Positions 27,046 to 35,971 are shown, counted from the stretch's first letter. The stretch: DNA of 64,000 bases from Victivallales bacterium (GCA_017417585.1 JAFPYX010000033.1:1-64000); one strand, 5' to 3'. Notes: generated by a model not told the origin, from the letters alone. A program made the numbers and translations.

Positions 27046-28605
27046 TCAAGAATACCAGTCAAAATGCCGCGGAACACCATTGATCTCCCAATCTTCCGGA
27101 CAGGTATTGTTCAGCCAATCCAAAGGCACCACCTGGCTGTCCCCCATCGATGCAATTTCAAAGCACCGTACCAGTTCTTTGCGCATTTTCGCCGTCATTT
27201 TCCCCGGCTGAATGGACAGGAAGAAAGTCGCCCCTGAGCATGCCGCCAATTCGGCGAAGGTCTTCACTCTCTGCCACGGCTGGCGTTCGGAGACTTCAAG
27301 TTCGCCGGTGTCAACCATGAAGCATGTTCCATTTTGGCAATACCGGAAGGCGAGTGCATTGACACGGTTGTGCAATGCATGCTGCCATTCCTCATCCGGC
27401 TCGTCAGGGTTGATCCGACTCATGTGAAGCAGACCCGCCCCCAATTGACCGACGATGTCGGTTCCAAGAATCAGCGTGTCTCCCATTGCGCTTTTGATTG
27501 CGCGATAGAAATCCACGATGATTTCCGCGCTAGTTCGTGAACGGTCGGCAAAGCTCCAGCCTACATCCCGCTTGCCGGGACGGAGATAATTCCCAAGGCA
27601 GTCCCGAGTAGAATTCACGTGCTTGATCAGATCGAAGCCCCAGTCGGACATCCGCCGGATGTCTTCGCGGACATGCTCCAGCACCTCCGGCACCGAAGGA
27701 TCCAGCAAATGAGGGTTGCGCTGCTGACGCCAGCGCTCCGGCAATTCCGCCGACGCATCGCACAGCAGTCGCAACGCAATCCCCGGCCGAACGCCCTTGG
27801 CCTTGATGTCCTCTGCCAGCGCGGCCATGTCCGGGAAATTCGCATTGCCATGGGTCCACGGCCCGCAAGGGTTCTCCTCGCCGTTCCGGATGCTCTCCCA
27901 TCCAGGATCCACGACTTGGAAAGGCGGGTTTGTCAGGCCATTGGAGAGTTTTGCCAATTCGCCGGCATCGGAAAGGATGCTTCTTGCGGTTGAGGTTCCA
28001 CGGTAGAAATGCCCGTCGCACTGTCCGTACACAGGCAACGAAGGCAAGATGGCCGCAGAAGACAGCTCGGCGCAGAAATCCCGCGAGGCGGCCAAGGGCG
28101 TGCGCTCATAGCGACGATAGACCACAACCGCCGCCAGAAGCCTTCTTCCGGCCAGCACAACCCCCCGGTCGCCGCAACGCAGATCCAGCCGCAGCTGCAC
28201 AGTGGAGGGATTCACCCGCCAGACGGCAAAGCCGCCGGGCTGCGCCAACACTCCCAGGCCACGTGCGGACTCCTCGCCCTGCCCCAGCACATACCAGGGG
28301 AAAGGCCGCATGGGATCCATGGTGCGCCATTGGCCACGTCCCTCCATCTCTCCCCAGACATTGCCCAGAAAGCGCATGGATGGACGCCACGAGTGTTCCC
28401 AGCGGATGGTCAGCGCCATAAGCGCACTCTTGTCCGCCGCCACGCCGATTTCCAGCCGCGCCGGCTCGTCTGGCCGATTGGGAATCAAATCCACCACAAT
28501 GTCCTTATAGGTCATGCGTGAACTGGGGCGGGAAAAGACATGCATCCCCCCTTCGAATTCGACCACGACCTCATTGGGCAGTAAATTGGACTCGCTAATG
28601 GGCAT
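27046..28605 (-). CDS. Alpha-galactosidase-like (GH-D clan type) protein lacking the expected nucleophile
   Basis: 519 residues, no signal peptide. An N-terminal beta-supersandwich (1-190) is followed by a TIM barrel: YGQCDGHFY, FQVVDPGWE, DMAALAEDIKAKGVRPGI, WGFDLIKHVNSTRDCLG (near 330), ADRSRTSAEIIVDFYRAI, LGTDIVGQLGAGL and NALAFRYCQNGTCF. In related proteins the strand near 330 reads IKHD or LKWD, with Asp as nucleophile; here the codon is GTG (Val). Either the enzyme is inactive or it uses another residue. It stands alone, flanked by the galM operon and a degraded toxin gene. Confidence 0.65.
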   Translation of the reverse strand: MPISESNLLPNEVVVEFEGGMHVFSRPSSRMTYKDIVVDLIPNRPDEPARLEIGVAADKSALMALTIRWEHSWRPSMRFLGNVWGEMEGRGQWRTMDPMRPFPWYVLGQGEESARGLGVLAQPGGFAVWRVNPSTVQLRLDLRCGDRGVVLAGRRLLAAVVVYRRYERTPLAASRDFCAELSSAAILPSLPVYGQCDGHFYRGTSTARSILSDAGELAKLSNGLTNPPFQVVDPGWESIRNGEENPCGPWTHGNANFPDMAALAEDIKAKGVRPGIALRLLCDASAELPERWRQQRNPHLLDPSVPEVLEHVREDIRRMSDWGFDLIKHVNSTRDCLGNYLRPGKRDVGWSFADRSRTSAEIIVDFYRAIKSAMGDTLILGTDIVGQLGAGLLHMSRINPDEPDEEWQHALHNRVNALAFRYCQNGTCFMVDTGELEVSERQPWQRVKTFAELAACSGATFFLSIQPGKMTAKMRKELVRCFEIASMGDSQVVPLDWLNNTCPEDWEINGVPRHFDWYS

Positions 28606-28775
28606 AGAAAAACACCGCCAAATTAACTAAAATGAATTGCAGTTGGGTATAGGATAAATATAGCCCTTTCCCTTTTGCAAGTCTAAAGTCAGAAAAAATA
28701 TTTGGGATTTATATATTTTAGTTGGGAACCCTTACCGAGGATGATTCAAATGATCCGATTAAAGTTTTAGACTCA

Positions 28776-28997
28776 TCAGGTTATGCGTATCATTGCCAAT
28801 GATTCGATATTCCATCCAACTAGAGCAAAGCGGCGGAAGGGACAAATCCCTTGATGAAATCGAAGCGCGGGAGCAGTAGCAGCAGCCAACATCCAGAGTT
28901 TTTTTAGTGCCATGAGTTGAATGTCCCCAGGCAATTTGCGTGAACGCTGTTGATGGAAAATCTTCTCAGTTTCCTTGTCGGAGAAACTTTTAATCAT
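28776..28997 (-). pseudogene. Decayed HigB/RelE-type toxin gene
   Basis: The N-terminal part reads MIKSFSDKETEKIFHQQRSR then KLPGDIQLMALKKLWML, the conserved start of HigB plasmid-maintenance killer proteins (family pattern MI-SF-DKETEKIF...SRKLP-DIQ--AL-KL-ML). After residue 40 the family pattern (LRxPPGNRLExLxGDR, then YSIRINDQxRI) is only faintly traceable and the frame ends early. No XRE-type HigA antitoxin gene follows. It is therefore read as a dead toxin-antitoxin locus next to a tRNA gene. The rest of 28606-29033 shows nothing else. Confidence 0.55.
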
Positions 28998-29033
28998 TTT
29001 GTGGGAAGCAGGGGAAATCCAGCATTTCTTATG

Positions 29034-29267
29034 CTATAACGCCCACAAGAAAACGCCCCCCGTTATATCTACAAGAAACTTCATGAAGAAAAAGACTATC
29101 GCCAAAAAAAGTGCTGCCAGTATTGCACAGCCGATTTTGCGATCACTCAGATATTGCAAGAACAACCAGAAAAGAATACAGAAAAGAATAGTCAGGAAAA
29201 CAAAAAGTAAAAGTGGCCGATCCGGATACCAAATAAAATGAGCAAAAATCATAGGAGTATATATCAT
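29034..29267 (-). CDS. Small hydrophobic membrane protein next to tRNA-Leu
   Basis: 77 residues, mostly two transmembrane helices (PLLLFVFLTILFCILFWLFL and AILAALFLAIVFFFMKFLV). ATG 29267 lies 5 bases downstream of the tRNA end, with no Shine-Dalgarno. No family recognised. It could be a real small membrane protein or a chance AT-rich frame; the regular two-helix pattern favours the former slightly. Confidence 0.4.
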   Translation of the reverse strand: MIYTPMIFAHFIWYPDRPLLLFVFLTILFCILFWLFLQYLSDRKIGCAILAALFLAIVFFFMKFLVDITGGVFLWAL

Positions 29268-29271
29268 AATC

Positions 29272-29358
29272 TGGTACCCGAGGCGGGAGTCGAACCCGCA
29301 ATGGTGTCTCCACCGACAGATTTTAAGTCTGTTGCGTCTGCCATTCCGCCACTCGGGC
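29272..29358 (-). tRNA. tRNA-Leu (anticodon TAA), CCA encoded
   Basis: The minus strand begins GCCCGAGTGGCGGAATGGCA. The acceptor pairs GCCCGAG with CTCGGGT. The anticodon stem ACAGA/TCTGT encloses the loop CTTAAAA with anticodon TAA. A long variable arm typical of class II tRNA-Leu follows, then the T-arm GCGGGTTCGACTCCCGC and an encoded ACCA end. Length 87. Confidence 0.96.
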
Positions 29359-29379
29359 ACAACGAGCTGGATGTTATTT

Positions 29380-29991
29380 TTAAATTTCGTTCGTGGCCTT
29401 GAAGAGCGCGAGATTGCGCAACCCTATCCGCATGCCCAGGGGCTTCATGGAGAGCTCCAGGCTACGGGTGAGCTTGCGAATCTCCATACCGGGGGGAAGC
29501 GCAATCTGCCAGATCATCGTGTATTCGCCATTGGCGATGCAGGTGGCCAAGTCCACGATGTTGATGCCGCGCTCCCGCAGGTAGCCAGAAAGCGCGGCGA
29601 CCAGTCCGGGCTGGTCGGGACCCGCCGCAGTAAGCATATATTCATTGCCCAACGCGGGCGGTGCCGCCTTCACCGGCACCACGGGCCCCTGGTAGGGAAG
29701 GATGCCGATCGAGGCGGTGGCCAGCAGCTCGCTCTGGGCGAATGCCTCGCGCAGGCGCTCCGGGGTGACCCTTGCGGGGAATTCCACCAGGAGTGTCATC
29801 GTGAAGTAGTCTCGCAGCACGGACTGGCGCACATCCGCCAAGTTGCCCTCCAGCAACTGCACCGCCTGGGAAATCTCCGAAACGATGCCCACCTGGTCCC
29901 GGCTCATCACCGAGACCATGTAGGCCTTCGTGCGGGGCTTCGCCGTGCGTCTCGCCACCGGGGCTTTGGATTTAGCGCTTTTTGGCGACAT
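29380..29991 (-). CDS. Two-ACT-domain regulatory protein (GcvR-like)
   Basis: 203 residues. A Lys/Arg/Ala-rich start is followed by two ACT domains: AYMVSVMSRDQVGIVSEISQ (about 24-95) and EYMLTAAGPDQPGLVAALSG (about 115-190), each with the D-x-x-G-I/L-V ligand-binding turn. This is the arrangement of GcvR-type amino-acid-sensing proteins; there is no DNA-binding domain. ATG 29991 lies inside the last codons of rhaA (20-base overlap), so translation is probably coupled to rhaA. Its role beside rhamnose isomerase is unclear. Confidence 0.8.
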   Translation of the reverse strand: MSPKSAKSKAPVARRTAKPRTKAYMVSVMSRDQVGIVSEISQAVQLLEGNLADVRQSVLRDYFTMTLLVEFPARVTPERLREAFAQSELLATASIGILPYQGPVVPVKAAPPALGNEYMLTAAGPDQPGLVAALSGYLRERGINIVDLATCIANGEYTMIWQIALPPGMEIRKLTRSLELSMKPLGMRIGLRNLALFKATNEI

Positions 29992-31252
29992 TGCGGTCAT
30001 AGTCCACAAGATCGTTGATCCAGGCGGCACCCACGGTGACCTTCTCGCGGCGGCAGAACTCGTCGTAAACGGCCTCCCAAGGAGCACCCTTGAGTTCCTC
30101 CAACAGCGCCAGTTTCATCGCGTTGTCGCCGTCCTTCTCGTATTTGAGGAGGGTCTTGGTGGGTTCAAGGAGTGCGCACAGGAGCGCCTTCTGGGTGGCG
30201 CGGGTGCCGACAACCCAGGCGCCGATGCGGTTGATGGAGCCGTCGAAGAAATCGAGCGCGATGTGAGTCTTGGAGAGGGAGCCGGTGCGGACGAGCTGCA
30301 GGAAGAGGTTGCGCAGGTCGTCATTGAAATTCACCACATGGTCGGAGTCCCAGCGCACGCCGCGGGAGACGTGGAGGAGCAGTTCGTTCTTGAAGAGCAT
30401 CAGCGCGGCGATCTTGTCGTGGATGGTCTCGGTGGGATGGAAGTGCCCCATGTCGAAGGTGACCATGAGGTCGGGGCGGGTCATCGCATAGGCCATGTAG
30501 AACTCGTGGGAACCAACGACGTAGTCCTCACTGCCAATGCCGAAGAGCTTGCACTCCACGCCGTCACGGATGTATTTCGGGCTGATCTTCTCGGAGAAGA
30601 TTTCGTCGTAGGCGGCAATTAGACGCTTGCGTGGTCCCATGCGGTCGATGGGCTGGTCTTTGGCGCCGTCGGGAATCCAGTGGTTGACGATACAGGGGTT
30701 GCCCTGCGCCTTGCCCATCGCGGCGGCGATTTTGCGGCACGCCTTGTCGTGGCGGATCCAGAAGTCGCGGACCTTCTTGTCTGCATGGGACAGGGTATAT
30801 CCGTCATTGGCAAGGGGGTGCGCGAAGAAAGTCGGGTTGAAGTCGAGGGAGACACCCTGCTTTTTTGCCCACTTCATCCACTTGTCGAAGTGCCTGGGTT
30901 CAATCTCATCGCGATCCACCGCCTTTCCGTCAGTCTCGGCATAGATGGCGTGGAGATTGAAGCGTTTGGTGCCGGGGATAAGCTTGAGCGCGACCTCGGC
31001 ATCCTGCCTCAGCATGTCGCCATTGCAGGCGCAGCCGGGATAGTTACCGGTGCTGAGGATGCCGCCGCCGGCGACCGCCTCGTCATGGACCTCGAAGCCA
31101 TGTACGTCATCTCCCTGCCAGCAGTGCAGGGAGATTGGCGTGGCGGCAAGTGTCTTGAGGGCGGCTTCCGTATCGACGCCCAGATTCGCGAACTCTTTCT
31201 TGGCGCTTTCGTAGCGCTGCTTGATTTCGGCAGTGGTCAAAGTTTTGAACAT
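29972..31252 (-). CDS. rhaA: L-rhamnose isomerase
   Basis: 426 residues, close to the family's about 420. It converts L-rhamnose to L-rhamnulose with Mn/Zn. Recognisable stretches: ISLHCWQGDDVHGFE, GNYPGCACNGDMLRQD, RFNLHAIYAE, LDFNPTFFAHPLANDGYTL, VNHWIPDGAKD, VTFDMGHFHPTETIHDK and RWDSDHVV, which include the metal-binding Glu/Asp/His set. GGAGG 8 bases before ATG 31252 confirms the start. Codon use is strongly biased, suggesting high expression. rhaB lies upstream on the same strand, separated by two exported unknowns; an aldolase gene (rhaD) is not in the window. Confidence 0.95.
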   Translation of the reverse strand: MFKTLTTAEIKQRYESAKKEFANLGVDTEAALKTLAATPISLHCWQGDDVHGFEVHDEAVAGGGILSTGNYPGCACNGDMLRQDAEVALKLIPGTKRFNLHAIYAETDGKAVDRDEIEPRHFDKWMKWAKKQGVSLDFNPTFFAHPLANDGYTLSHADKKVRDFWIRHDKACRKIAAAMGKAQGNPCIVNHWIPDGAKDQPIDRMGPRKRLIAAYDEIFSEKISPKYIRDGVECKLFGIGSEDYVVGSHEFYMAYAMTRPDLMVTFDMGHFHPTETIHDKIAALMLFKNELLLHVSRGVRWDSDHVVNFNDDLRNLFLQLVRTGSLSKTHIALDFFDGSINRIGAWVVGTRATQKALLCALLEPTKTLLKYEKDGDNAMKLALLEELKGAPWEAVYDEFCRREKVTVGAAWINDLVDYDRNVAKKR

Positions 31253-31379
31253 GTGTTTTCCTCCAGTTGCATCTGAGCCATAAAAAACATCGAAACCAGG
31301 TCCATCTCGGCTGGTTCCTGAAATTACTTCAGTGATGAGATAACGACAAATGAAAAACGTTTGCCTGAATCAAGAACTT

Positions 31380-32453
31380 TCAATGGACAAACCGTAAATC
31401 AAGGGGAAGATGCTGTTTCAGGATTCCCCAACTGTCCGAAAAACGAATCTCGACAAAAGCATGATTCACTCGTTCCTCCGGAGCAATTTTAAAATAACGC
31501 GTGAAACGCGCCGTGGCGCCGGGTGCGACGGCGCCGAAGTAAAAGAGTTTCCCATTCAAGCCAGGGATTCGTGAAAAGCTCCTGCCTAACAGACAGCTGG
31601 TTTGGCGCGTGCCATGATTCACGACCTGAATGGTGACTGGGAAAAACTCTCCTGTCCTCACCAGATCGGGTATCCGATTCGGTTCAAATGCGAATTCCAG
31701 CCCATCCTGTTCCGGTTGCAAAAGGCTCTGCTTGAAATCCAAGCCATAGCACACCAGAATGTCTTGCCGAGATGGTTCGTCCAGCAGCTTCTCGTCATAA
31801 TCACGCCGCTGTGGCATGGTGCGGTAGATGGTGAAGACCTGCATTGGCAGTTCCGGCACCTCGACGATGAAATCCATTGTTCGTCGCTCCAGCCCATCCA
31901 ACGCATCCAGAACGTTCAGCTTCATTTCAGGATCCCGCACGCAACCATCATTGTCGGTAGCATAGATCGTCCCGTTGATTTTCACCGGCGAATTCTTCAA
32001 TGGCTTCATCGGCATCTTTAACACATGAACCGACTCTTCGCCATAGGTATATTCCCCCGGCAGAAGTCGATATTCGTAGGCACCCTGGCCATTGTTCGCA
32101 TTGGCGACATAATTCCGCAGCAGCGTCTCATAGACCCGGACCTCCGTGATTTCCTTCTCTTCCTGCAGCAACAATTGGAAAGTTGGTTGCTGGGTATCCT
32201 CCACGACCATCAAATTCACCACCAGGCACGTCTTTGTTTCCACTTTCTTCTCCATCGTACGCAGAAAGCTCCCACGGCATTTGTTAGCGTTTTCAACAGT
32301 TGCCCGCGTCGGCTGGGATATCTGCCACATCGTCTCATCGGAGAGACCGACATTGCCCAAAGCCGTGTCAACGGCCTGCGGCTCGGCTGCAATGCCAGAT
32401 GCCATCAGCATCCACAGCATGCTCAAAGCCAGCAATTTCATCATGCGACTCAT
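31380..32453 (-). CDS. Exported protein of unknown function
   Basis: 357 residues with a signal peptide (MMKLLALSMLWMLMASGIAA). The mature part looks beta-rich in its C-terminal third (GEFFPVTIQVVNHGTRQTS, then GAVAPGATARFTRYFKI), like a small Ig-type domain with a 'not-to-be-weakened' NEAT/CARDB-like pattern; no known domain is certain. ATG 32453 overlaps the stop of the upstream gene as ATGA, so the two are translationally coupled. Confidence 0.65.
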   Translation of the reverse strand: MSRMMKLLALSMLWMLMASGIAAEPQAVDTALGNVGLSDETMWQISQPTRATVENANKCRGSFLRTMEKKVETKTCLVVNLMVVEDTQQPTFQLLLQEEKEITEVRVYETLLRNYVANANNGQGAYEYRLLPGEYTYGEESVHVLKMPMKPLKNSPVKINGTIYATDNDGCVRDPEMKLNVLDALDGLERRTMDFIVEVPELPMQVFTIYRTMPQRRDYDEKLLDEPSRQDILVCYGLDFKQSLLQPEQDGLEFAFEPNRIPDLVRTGEFFPVTIQVVNHGTRQTSCLLGRSFSRIPGLNGKLFYFGAVAPGATARFTRYFKIAPEERVNHAFVEIRFSDSWGILKQHLPLDLRFVH

Positions 32454-33580
32454 TTCTTTCCCTCCTCTGTCGTGTCATTCAGGCCTAACTGCGCTTCGGC
32501 CTGGATGATTCGCGCCGCCTTGCCCGCTTCGACCGGCACGATGAAAATACATCCCAAAGCCCCATAGTGCGCTTCCAACAATTCACCGGAAACATCTTTG
32601 TTTTCCGAGGAATCCCGATTCGCAAGGCGATGGGCTGGATCCCAGACGGCCCCCAGGGATATTCCAAAACGCATCATCGCCTCCCGTTCTTCGTATGGTG
32701 CACTCCATTTCCCCGCGAGCCACACCGCTTGTGTCAACTCCTTCCCATAGCCTGCCGCACGAAGCGCATCAACCTCCCTGGTGCCAGGTAAAACCACTTG
32801 GTCTCCGCTCAAATGCGCAATTCCAAGCGCCAGCCGTTCTGCCTCCTGATAATTCAGCCCGACGCCAAAGTTCCAGCGTTCTTCCTGCTCCAATTCCGTC
32901 AGCGGCCGTTTTGGTGCGAGAAGCCGCTGTACCGCCAGGTATTCCTCCTCGGTCATGGCATGTTTGCTAACATAGAAAGGGAGCTGGCCCTTCAAAGGCT
33001 TAACAAGGACAAAGGCAATTCCCAGCCGATTGGTGAATTCCGGGGGTGGCGGAAGTTTTTGCAGACCGGAGCGAATCGAACTATCCACCGCCGCCATAAA
33101 TTTAACAGTCTTTTCCTGTTCCACGCCAAAGAGCCGGAGTTCCTCCAGGTAATGGCCCAGATAGCTGGTCTCCTGCCTGAAAAGCGTCCGTTCTGAAGAA
33201 TATGAATCAATGCGGTTCTTGAAGGCGATTTGGTTTTCACGTTCAAGCAGGAGGCGGTCGCGAAGATTCCCCATGTCCTGCAACAACGCCACTGCCGCCA
33301 CCGTATAGGCATTGGCCGTTGGCATGCGCTGTAGTTCCTGCACCTGTTTTTGAATTCTTTCAAACCGAGATGCGTTCCCTTCATGCTCCTGCCGAATCAG
33401 TTCGAACCCCCTGATCATCGCCTGCAATGGGGTCTCTTTTTCGTTTTCCGGCTGTTCAACCGCACCAACGGACACCTCCGGCACGCCGGAAGTCTGTGCA
33501 ACCGAATTCTCCTGGGCAAACAATGCCCCTAGGCCAACCAACATGGCAACGGCAGTACTCCGGAGGATTTTCATCGTCAT
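32450..33580 (-). CDS. Exported protein with coiled coil and degenerate SUMF1/FGE-like domain
   Basis: 376 residues. A signal peptide (AVAMLVGLGALFAQ) is followed by a Glu/Gln/Arg-rich helical segment (about 45-170), probably coiled coil. From about 185 the sequence follows the SUMF1 plan: FTNRLGIAFVLVKPLKG, FYVSKHAMTEEEYLAVQ, LNYQEAERLALGIAHLSGDQ, VVLPGTREVDALRAAG. These match the usual xNSLGMxFVxIPxG, V-T-Q-x-x-Y-xAV and LPTEAEWEYAAR blocks. The RGGSW and N-IGFR end is absent, so catalysis is unlikely and a binding role is inferred. Lies 11 bases after rhaB and is coupled to the next gene. Confidence 0.6.
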   Translation of the reverse strand: MTMKILRSTAVAMLVGLGALFAQENSVAQTSGVPEVSVGAVEQPENEKETPLQAMIRGFELIRQEHEGNASRFERIQKQVQELQRMPTANAYTVAAVALLQDMGNLRDRLLLERENQIAFKNRIDSYSSERTLFRQETSYLGHYLEELRLFGVEQEKTVKFMAAVDSSIRSGLQKLPPPPEFTNRLGIAFVLVKPLKGQLPFYVSKHAMTEEEYLAVQRLLAPKRPLTELEQEERWNFGVGLNYQEAERLALGIAHLSGDQVVLPGTREVDALRAAGYGKELTQAVWLAGKWSAPYEEREAMMRFGISLGAVWDPAHRLANRDSSENKDVSGELLEAHYGALGCIFIVPVEAGKAARIIQAEAQLGLNDTTEEGKK

Positions 33581-33591
33581 CCAAGAATCAG

Positions 33592-35091
33592 TTAATTGAG
33601 GTTGCTGTCAGAACTGGTTTTAGCGCAGATCTCCTGGTAACGGGCAAAAGCCGCCTCCCAGGCAGATGCATCTGACGGTTCATAGCGGTTGCTTGGTTCG
33701 CTTTGCTTGACAATCCGTCGTCCCTCGGCCAGCGAAGCAATCGCACCTGTGGCCAGCGCCTGTCCCAGGATATTTCCCATCGCCGTGCCTTCCACCGGTC
33801 CGGTAATCACTGGTGCCTGAATTGCATTGGCGGTGAACTCGTTGAGGAGGATGTTCTGGCAGCCGCCGCCGACGATGTGCAGGCTGTGGAGTGGCTTCCC
33901 CATGAGCTGCTGGAGTTCATTCCACGTCTGGCGGTACTTGAGCGCGAGGGACTCCAGCGCCACGCGCACGATTTGCGCAGGTGCCTCAGGAACCCTCTGC
34001 CCACTCTTCCTGCAGAACTCCTTGATGCGGCTGGGCATGTCGCCGGGAGCCTCGAAAAGATGGTCGTTGGGGTTGATGACGGCATAGAATGGTTCAGCCG
34101 CCCGTGCCATGTCCGCCAGTTCGGCGAAGGAGAACTTGTTCCCCTCGCGAATCCACTGGTTTCGGCACTCCTGGATCAGCCAGAGTCCCATGATGTTCTT
34201 CAGATAGCGGATCTTGCCGCCGACGCCGCCCTCGTTGGTGTAGTTGGCAGCCAGTCCCGCCTCATTGATGATCGGTGCATCCAGTTCGACGCCCATCAAG
34301 CTCCATGTGCCGCTGGAGAGATACGCCCAGGAATCCTCTTCTGGCATGGCGGGCACGGCCGCGACCGCGCTGGCTGTGTCGTGGCTTCCGACCAGGATGA
34401 CCGGGATGGCTGGGCAGCAGAACTCATGCTGGAGTTCAAGCGAAAGCTGTCCCGCCATTGTGCATGAAGGCACGATCGGCGGGAAAAGCGAGTGTTTCAG
34501 CCCAATGGCATCGATGATTTTCCAGGACCAGTCCCGAGTGGTTGGATTGTAAAGCTGCGAGGTCGTGGCGATGGAATACTCCGACGAGATGTTTCCGCAC
34601 ATCAAATAGGTCAACGCATTTGGAATGAAAAGCAGCTTGTCGGCCTTTTTCAAATTCTCCTCGTTGTCGCGCACGGAGGCGGAGAGCTGGAAAATGGTGT
34701 TCAGGTTCATGAACTGGATTCCGGTCTCGCGGTAAATCTCTTCCTTGGAGATACGCTCGAAGGTCCACGGCATCACATCATCCGTGCGGCTATCACGATA
34801 GTGCCAAGGCAGTCCGATCAGATTTCCATCCCCCCCCAGATAGCATAAATCGACCCCCCAGGTATCGATGCCAATGCCGTCCAGCTGGCAACCTGTCTCC
34901 AACGCTTTTTTGAGACCGGTCTTGATTTCGCTGAAAAGGGTGTTGATCTCCCAGAAGATGCCATTTCCGACTTTCACCGGCCCATTGGGAAACCGATGCA
35001 ATTCCGTGAGCTTGAAGGTCTGTCCGTCAAACTGTCCTAGAATGGCACGCCCGGAGGAAGCTCCGAGGTCAATGGCGAGGTAGTTCTTCAT
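33592..35091 (-). CDS. rhaB: Rhamnulokinase
   Basis: 499 residues of the FGGY carbohydrate kinase family, phosphorylating L-rhamnulose at O1. YLAIDLGASSGRAILGQFDG is the first phosphate loop, DGIGIDTWGVDLCYL carries the catalytic-type Asp region, GSHDTASAVAAVP and YLSSGTWSLMGVEL are ATPase-core motifs, and LHIVGGGCQNILLN is the adenosine motif. ATG 35091 is preferred to 35103 because GGAG lies 8 bases upstream and the protein then starts MKNYLAIDLG. The metallophosphoesterase gene is 38 bases upstream, and the SUMF1-like gene follows by 11 bases. L-fuculose or other ketose kinase activity cannot be excluded. Confidence 0.92.
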   Translation of the reverse strand: MKNYLAIDLGASSGRAILGQFDGQTFKLTELHRFPNGPVKVGNGIFWEINTLFSEIKTGLKKALETGCQLDGIGIDTWGVDLCYLGGDGNLIGLPWHYRDSRTDDVMPWTFERISKEEIYRETGIQFMNLNTIFQLSASVRDNEENLKKADKLLFIPNALTYLMCGNISSEYSIATTSQLYNPTTRDWSWKIIDAIGLKHSLFPPIVPSCTMAGQLSLELQHEFCCPAIPVILVGSHDTASAVAAVPAMPEEDSWAYLSSGTWSLMGVELDAPIINEAGLAANYTNEGGVGGKIRYLKNIMGLWLIQECRNQWIREGNKFSFAELADMARAAEPFYAVINPNDHLFEAPGDMPSRIKEFCRKSGQRVPEAPAQIVRVALESLALKYRQTWNELQQLMGKPLHSLHIVGGGCQNILLNEFTANAIQAPVITGPVEGTAMGNILGQALATGAIASLAEGRRIVKQSEPSNRYEPSDASAWEAAFARYQEICAKTSSDSNLN

Positions 35092-35129
35092 GAGGGTCTC
35101 CAAGATTTTTCGCTTTTGATAATGGGCAC

Positions 35130-35963
35130 TTACAGGAAGATGGTCCGGGCTGTGATTTCACCCGTCCGGGTATCGATGTCAATTTGCGCACAACTCTGAT
35201 AGATCGTCAACGATCCGGCGCCGATGGCCAACGCCTCAGATACGCCAATGCGTTGGACAAATGGATAATGGACGTGCCCCGTAAGCATGGCGTTGAACCG
35301 CCCTTGCTCCGCCCAATCAATGAGTCGCTTGTACCCAACCAGTTTTGTGCGCCAGGAAAGAGGAGCCCCCTGATGGTCGCACACGGGGAAATGGCAGACC
35401 AGCACTCGGCTCCGTGAATGGGAAGCCGGCGATGCCAAAATATAATCCAGTTTATCCCATGCGGCGGTGTCCATTTCACCAGTTGACAACCAAACTGCGC
35501 ATGGGCGCGCGGCATTAAGCAGGATGAATTCCACCGGTCCAACGGACAAGACCGCCGGCAACTCTTCCAGTTTCCATCGTCCATGGTTCAGCCGCTGGAA
35601 TGCCTCCGAGAGTTCCTGCCAGCTTCCACGGACATACGCATCGTGATTCCCAGGGACGAAGGCGAAGTTTTCGCCAGCATAGTCCAGGATATCTTTCAGC
35701 AGCTCTTCGCAATGGGCAAATTCCTCCGCCGAGCCGATACTGGTCAGATCCCCCGTGCAAATGGTGAAATCCGCCTCCCCTTCTCTCTGAAGCCTGGCGA
35801 AGGCCGGAATGCGATCCATGGCAAGGCAACGATGCCGCATGGTGGTCTGGTTCAACCGCCCGAAAAAACGCTTGTCCAGCAGATAACCGGGATGAAAATC
35901 AATCAAGCCGGCATGGATGTCCGACAGGTGCACAATACGGAAGATGTTCGCAGGCTTTGACAT
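35130..35963 (-). CDS. Calcineurin-like metallophosphoesterase
   Basis: 277 residues, cytoplasmic. The five metal-binding motifs are intact: IVHLSDIHAG (near 10), TGDLTSIG (near 70), VPGNHDAY (near 103), VCHFPVCDH (near 190) and LTGHVHYP (near 226). The substrate is unknown; the class-III type cAMP phosphodiesterases and UDP-diacylglucosamine hydrolases share this layout. The gene lies 8 bases after the response regulator and 38 bases before rhaB, so it belongs to the same transcript. Confidence 0.88.
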   Translation of the reverse strand: MSKPANIFRIVHLSDIHAGLIDFHPGYLLDKRFFGRLNQTTMRHRCLAMDRIPAFARLQREGEADFTICTGDLTSIGSAEEFAHCEELLKDILDYAGENFAFVPGNHDAYVRGSWQELSEAFQRLNHGRWKLEELPAVLSVGPVEFILLNAARPCAVWLSTGEMDTAAWDKLDYILASPASHSRSRVLVCHFPVCDHQGAPLSWRTKLVGYKRLIDWAEQGRFNAMLTGHVHYPFVQRIGVSEALAIGAGSLTIYQSCAQIDIDTRTGEITARTIFL

Positions 35964-35971
35964 GAAATAAG

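Noticed and set aside
28759..28815. Minus-strand MEYRIIGNDTHNLM resembling the start of TIGR00266/AIM24 proteins
   Set aside because: Only 18 codons before a stop and overlapping the higB remnant in another frame; chance is likely.
28975..29241. 88-codon Lys-rich plus-strand frame
   Set aside because: Poly-Lys/Arg composition arises from AT-rich antisense of the small membrane protein; no start signal.
32450..33580. Diversity-generating retroelement target
   Set aside because: A SUMF1-like fold is present, but there is no template repeat or reverse transcriptase in the window.
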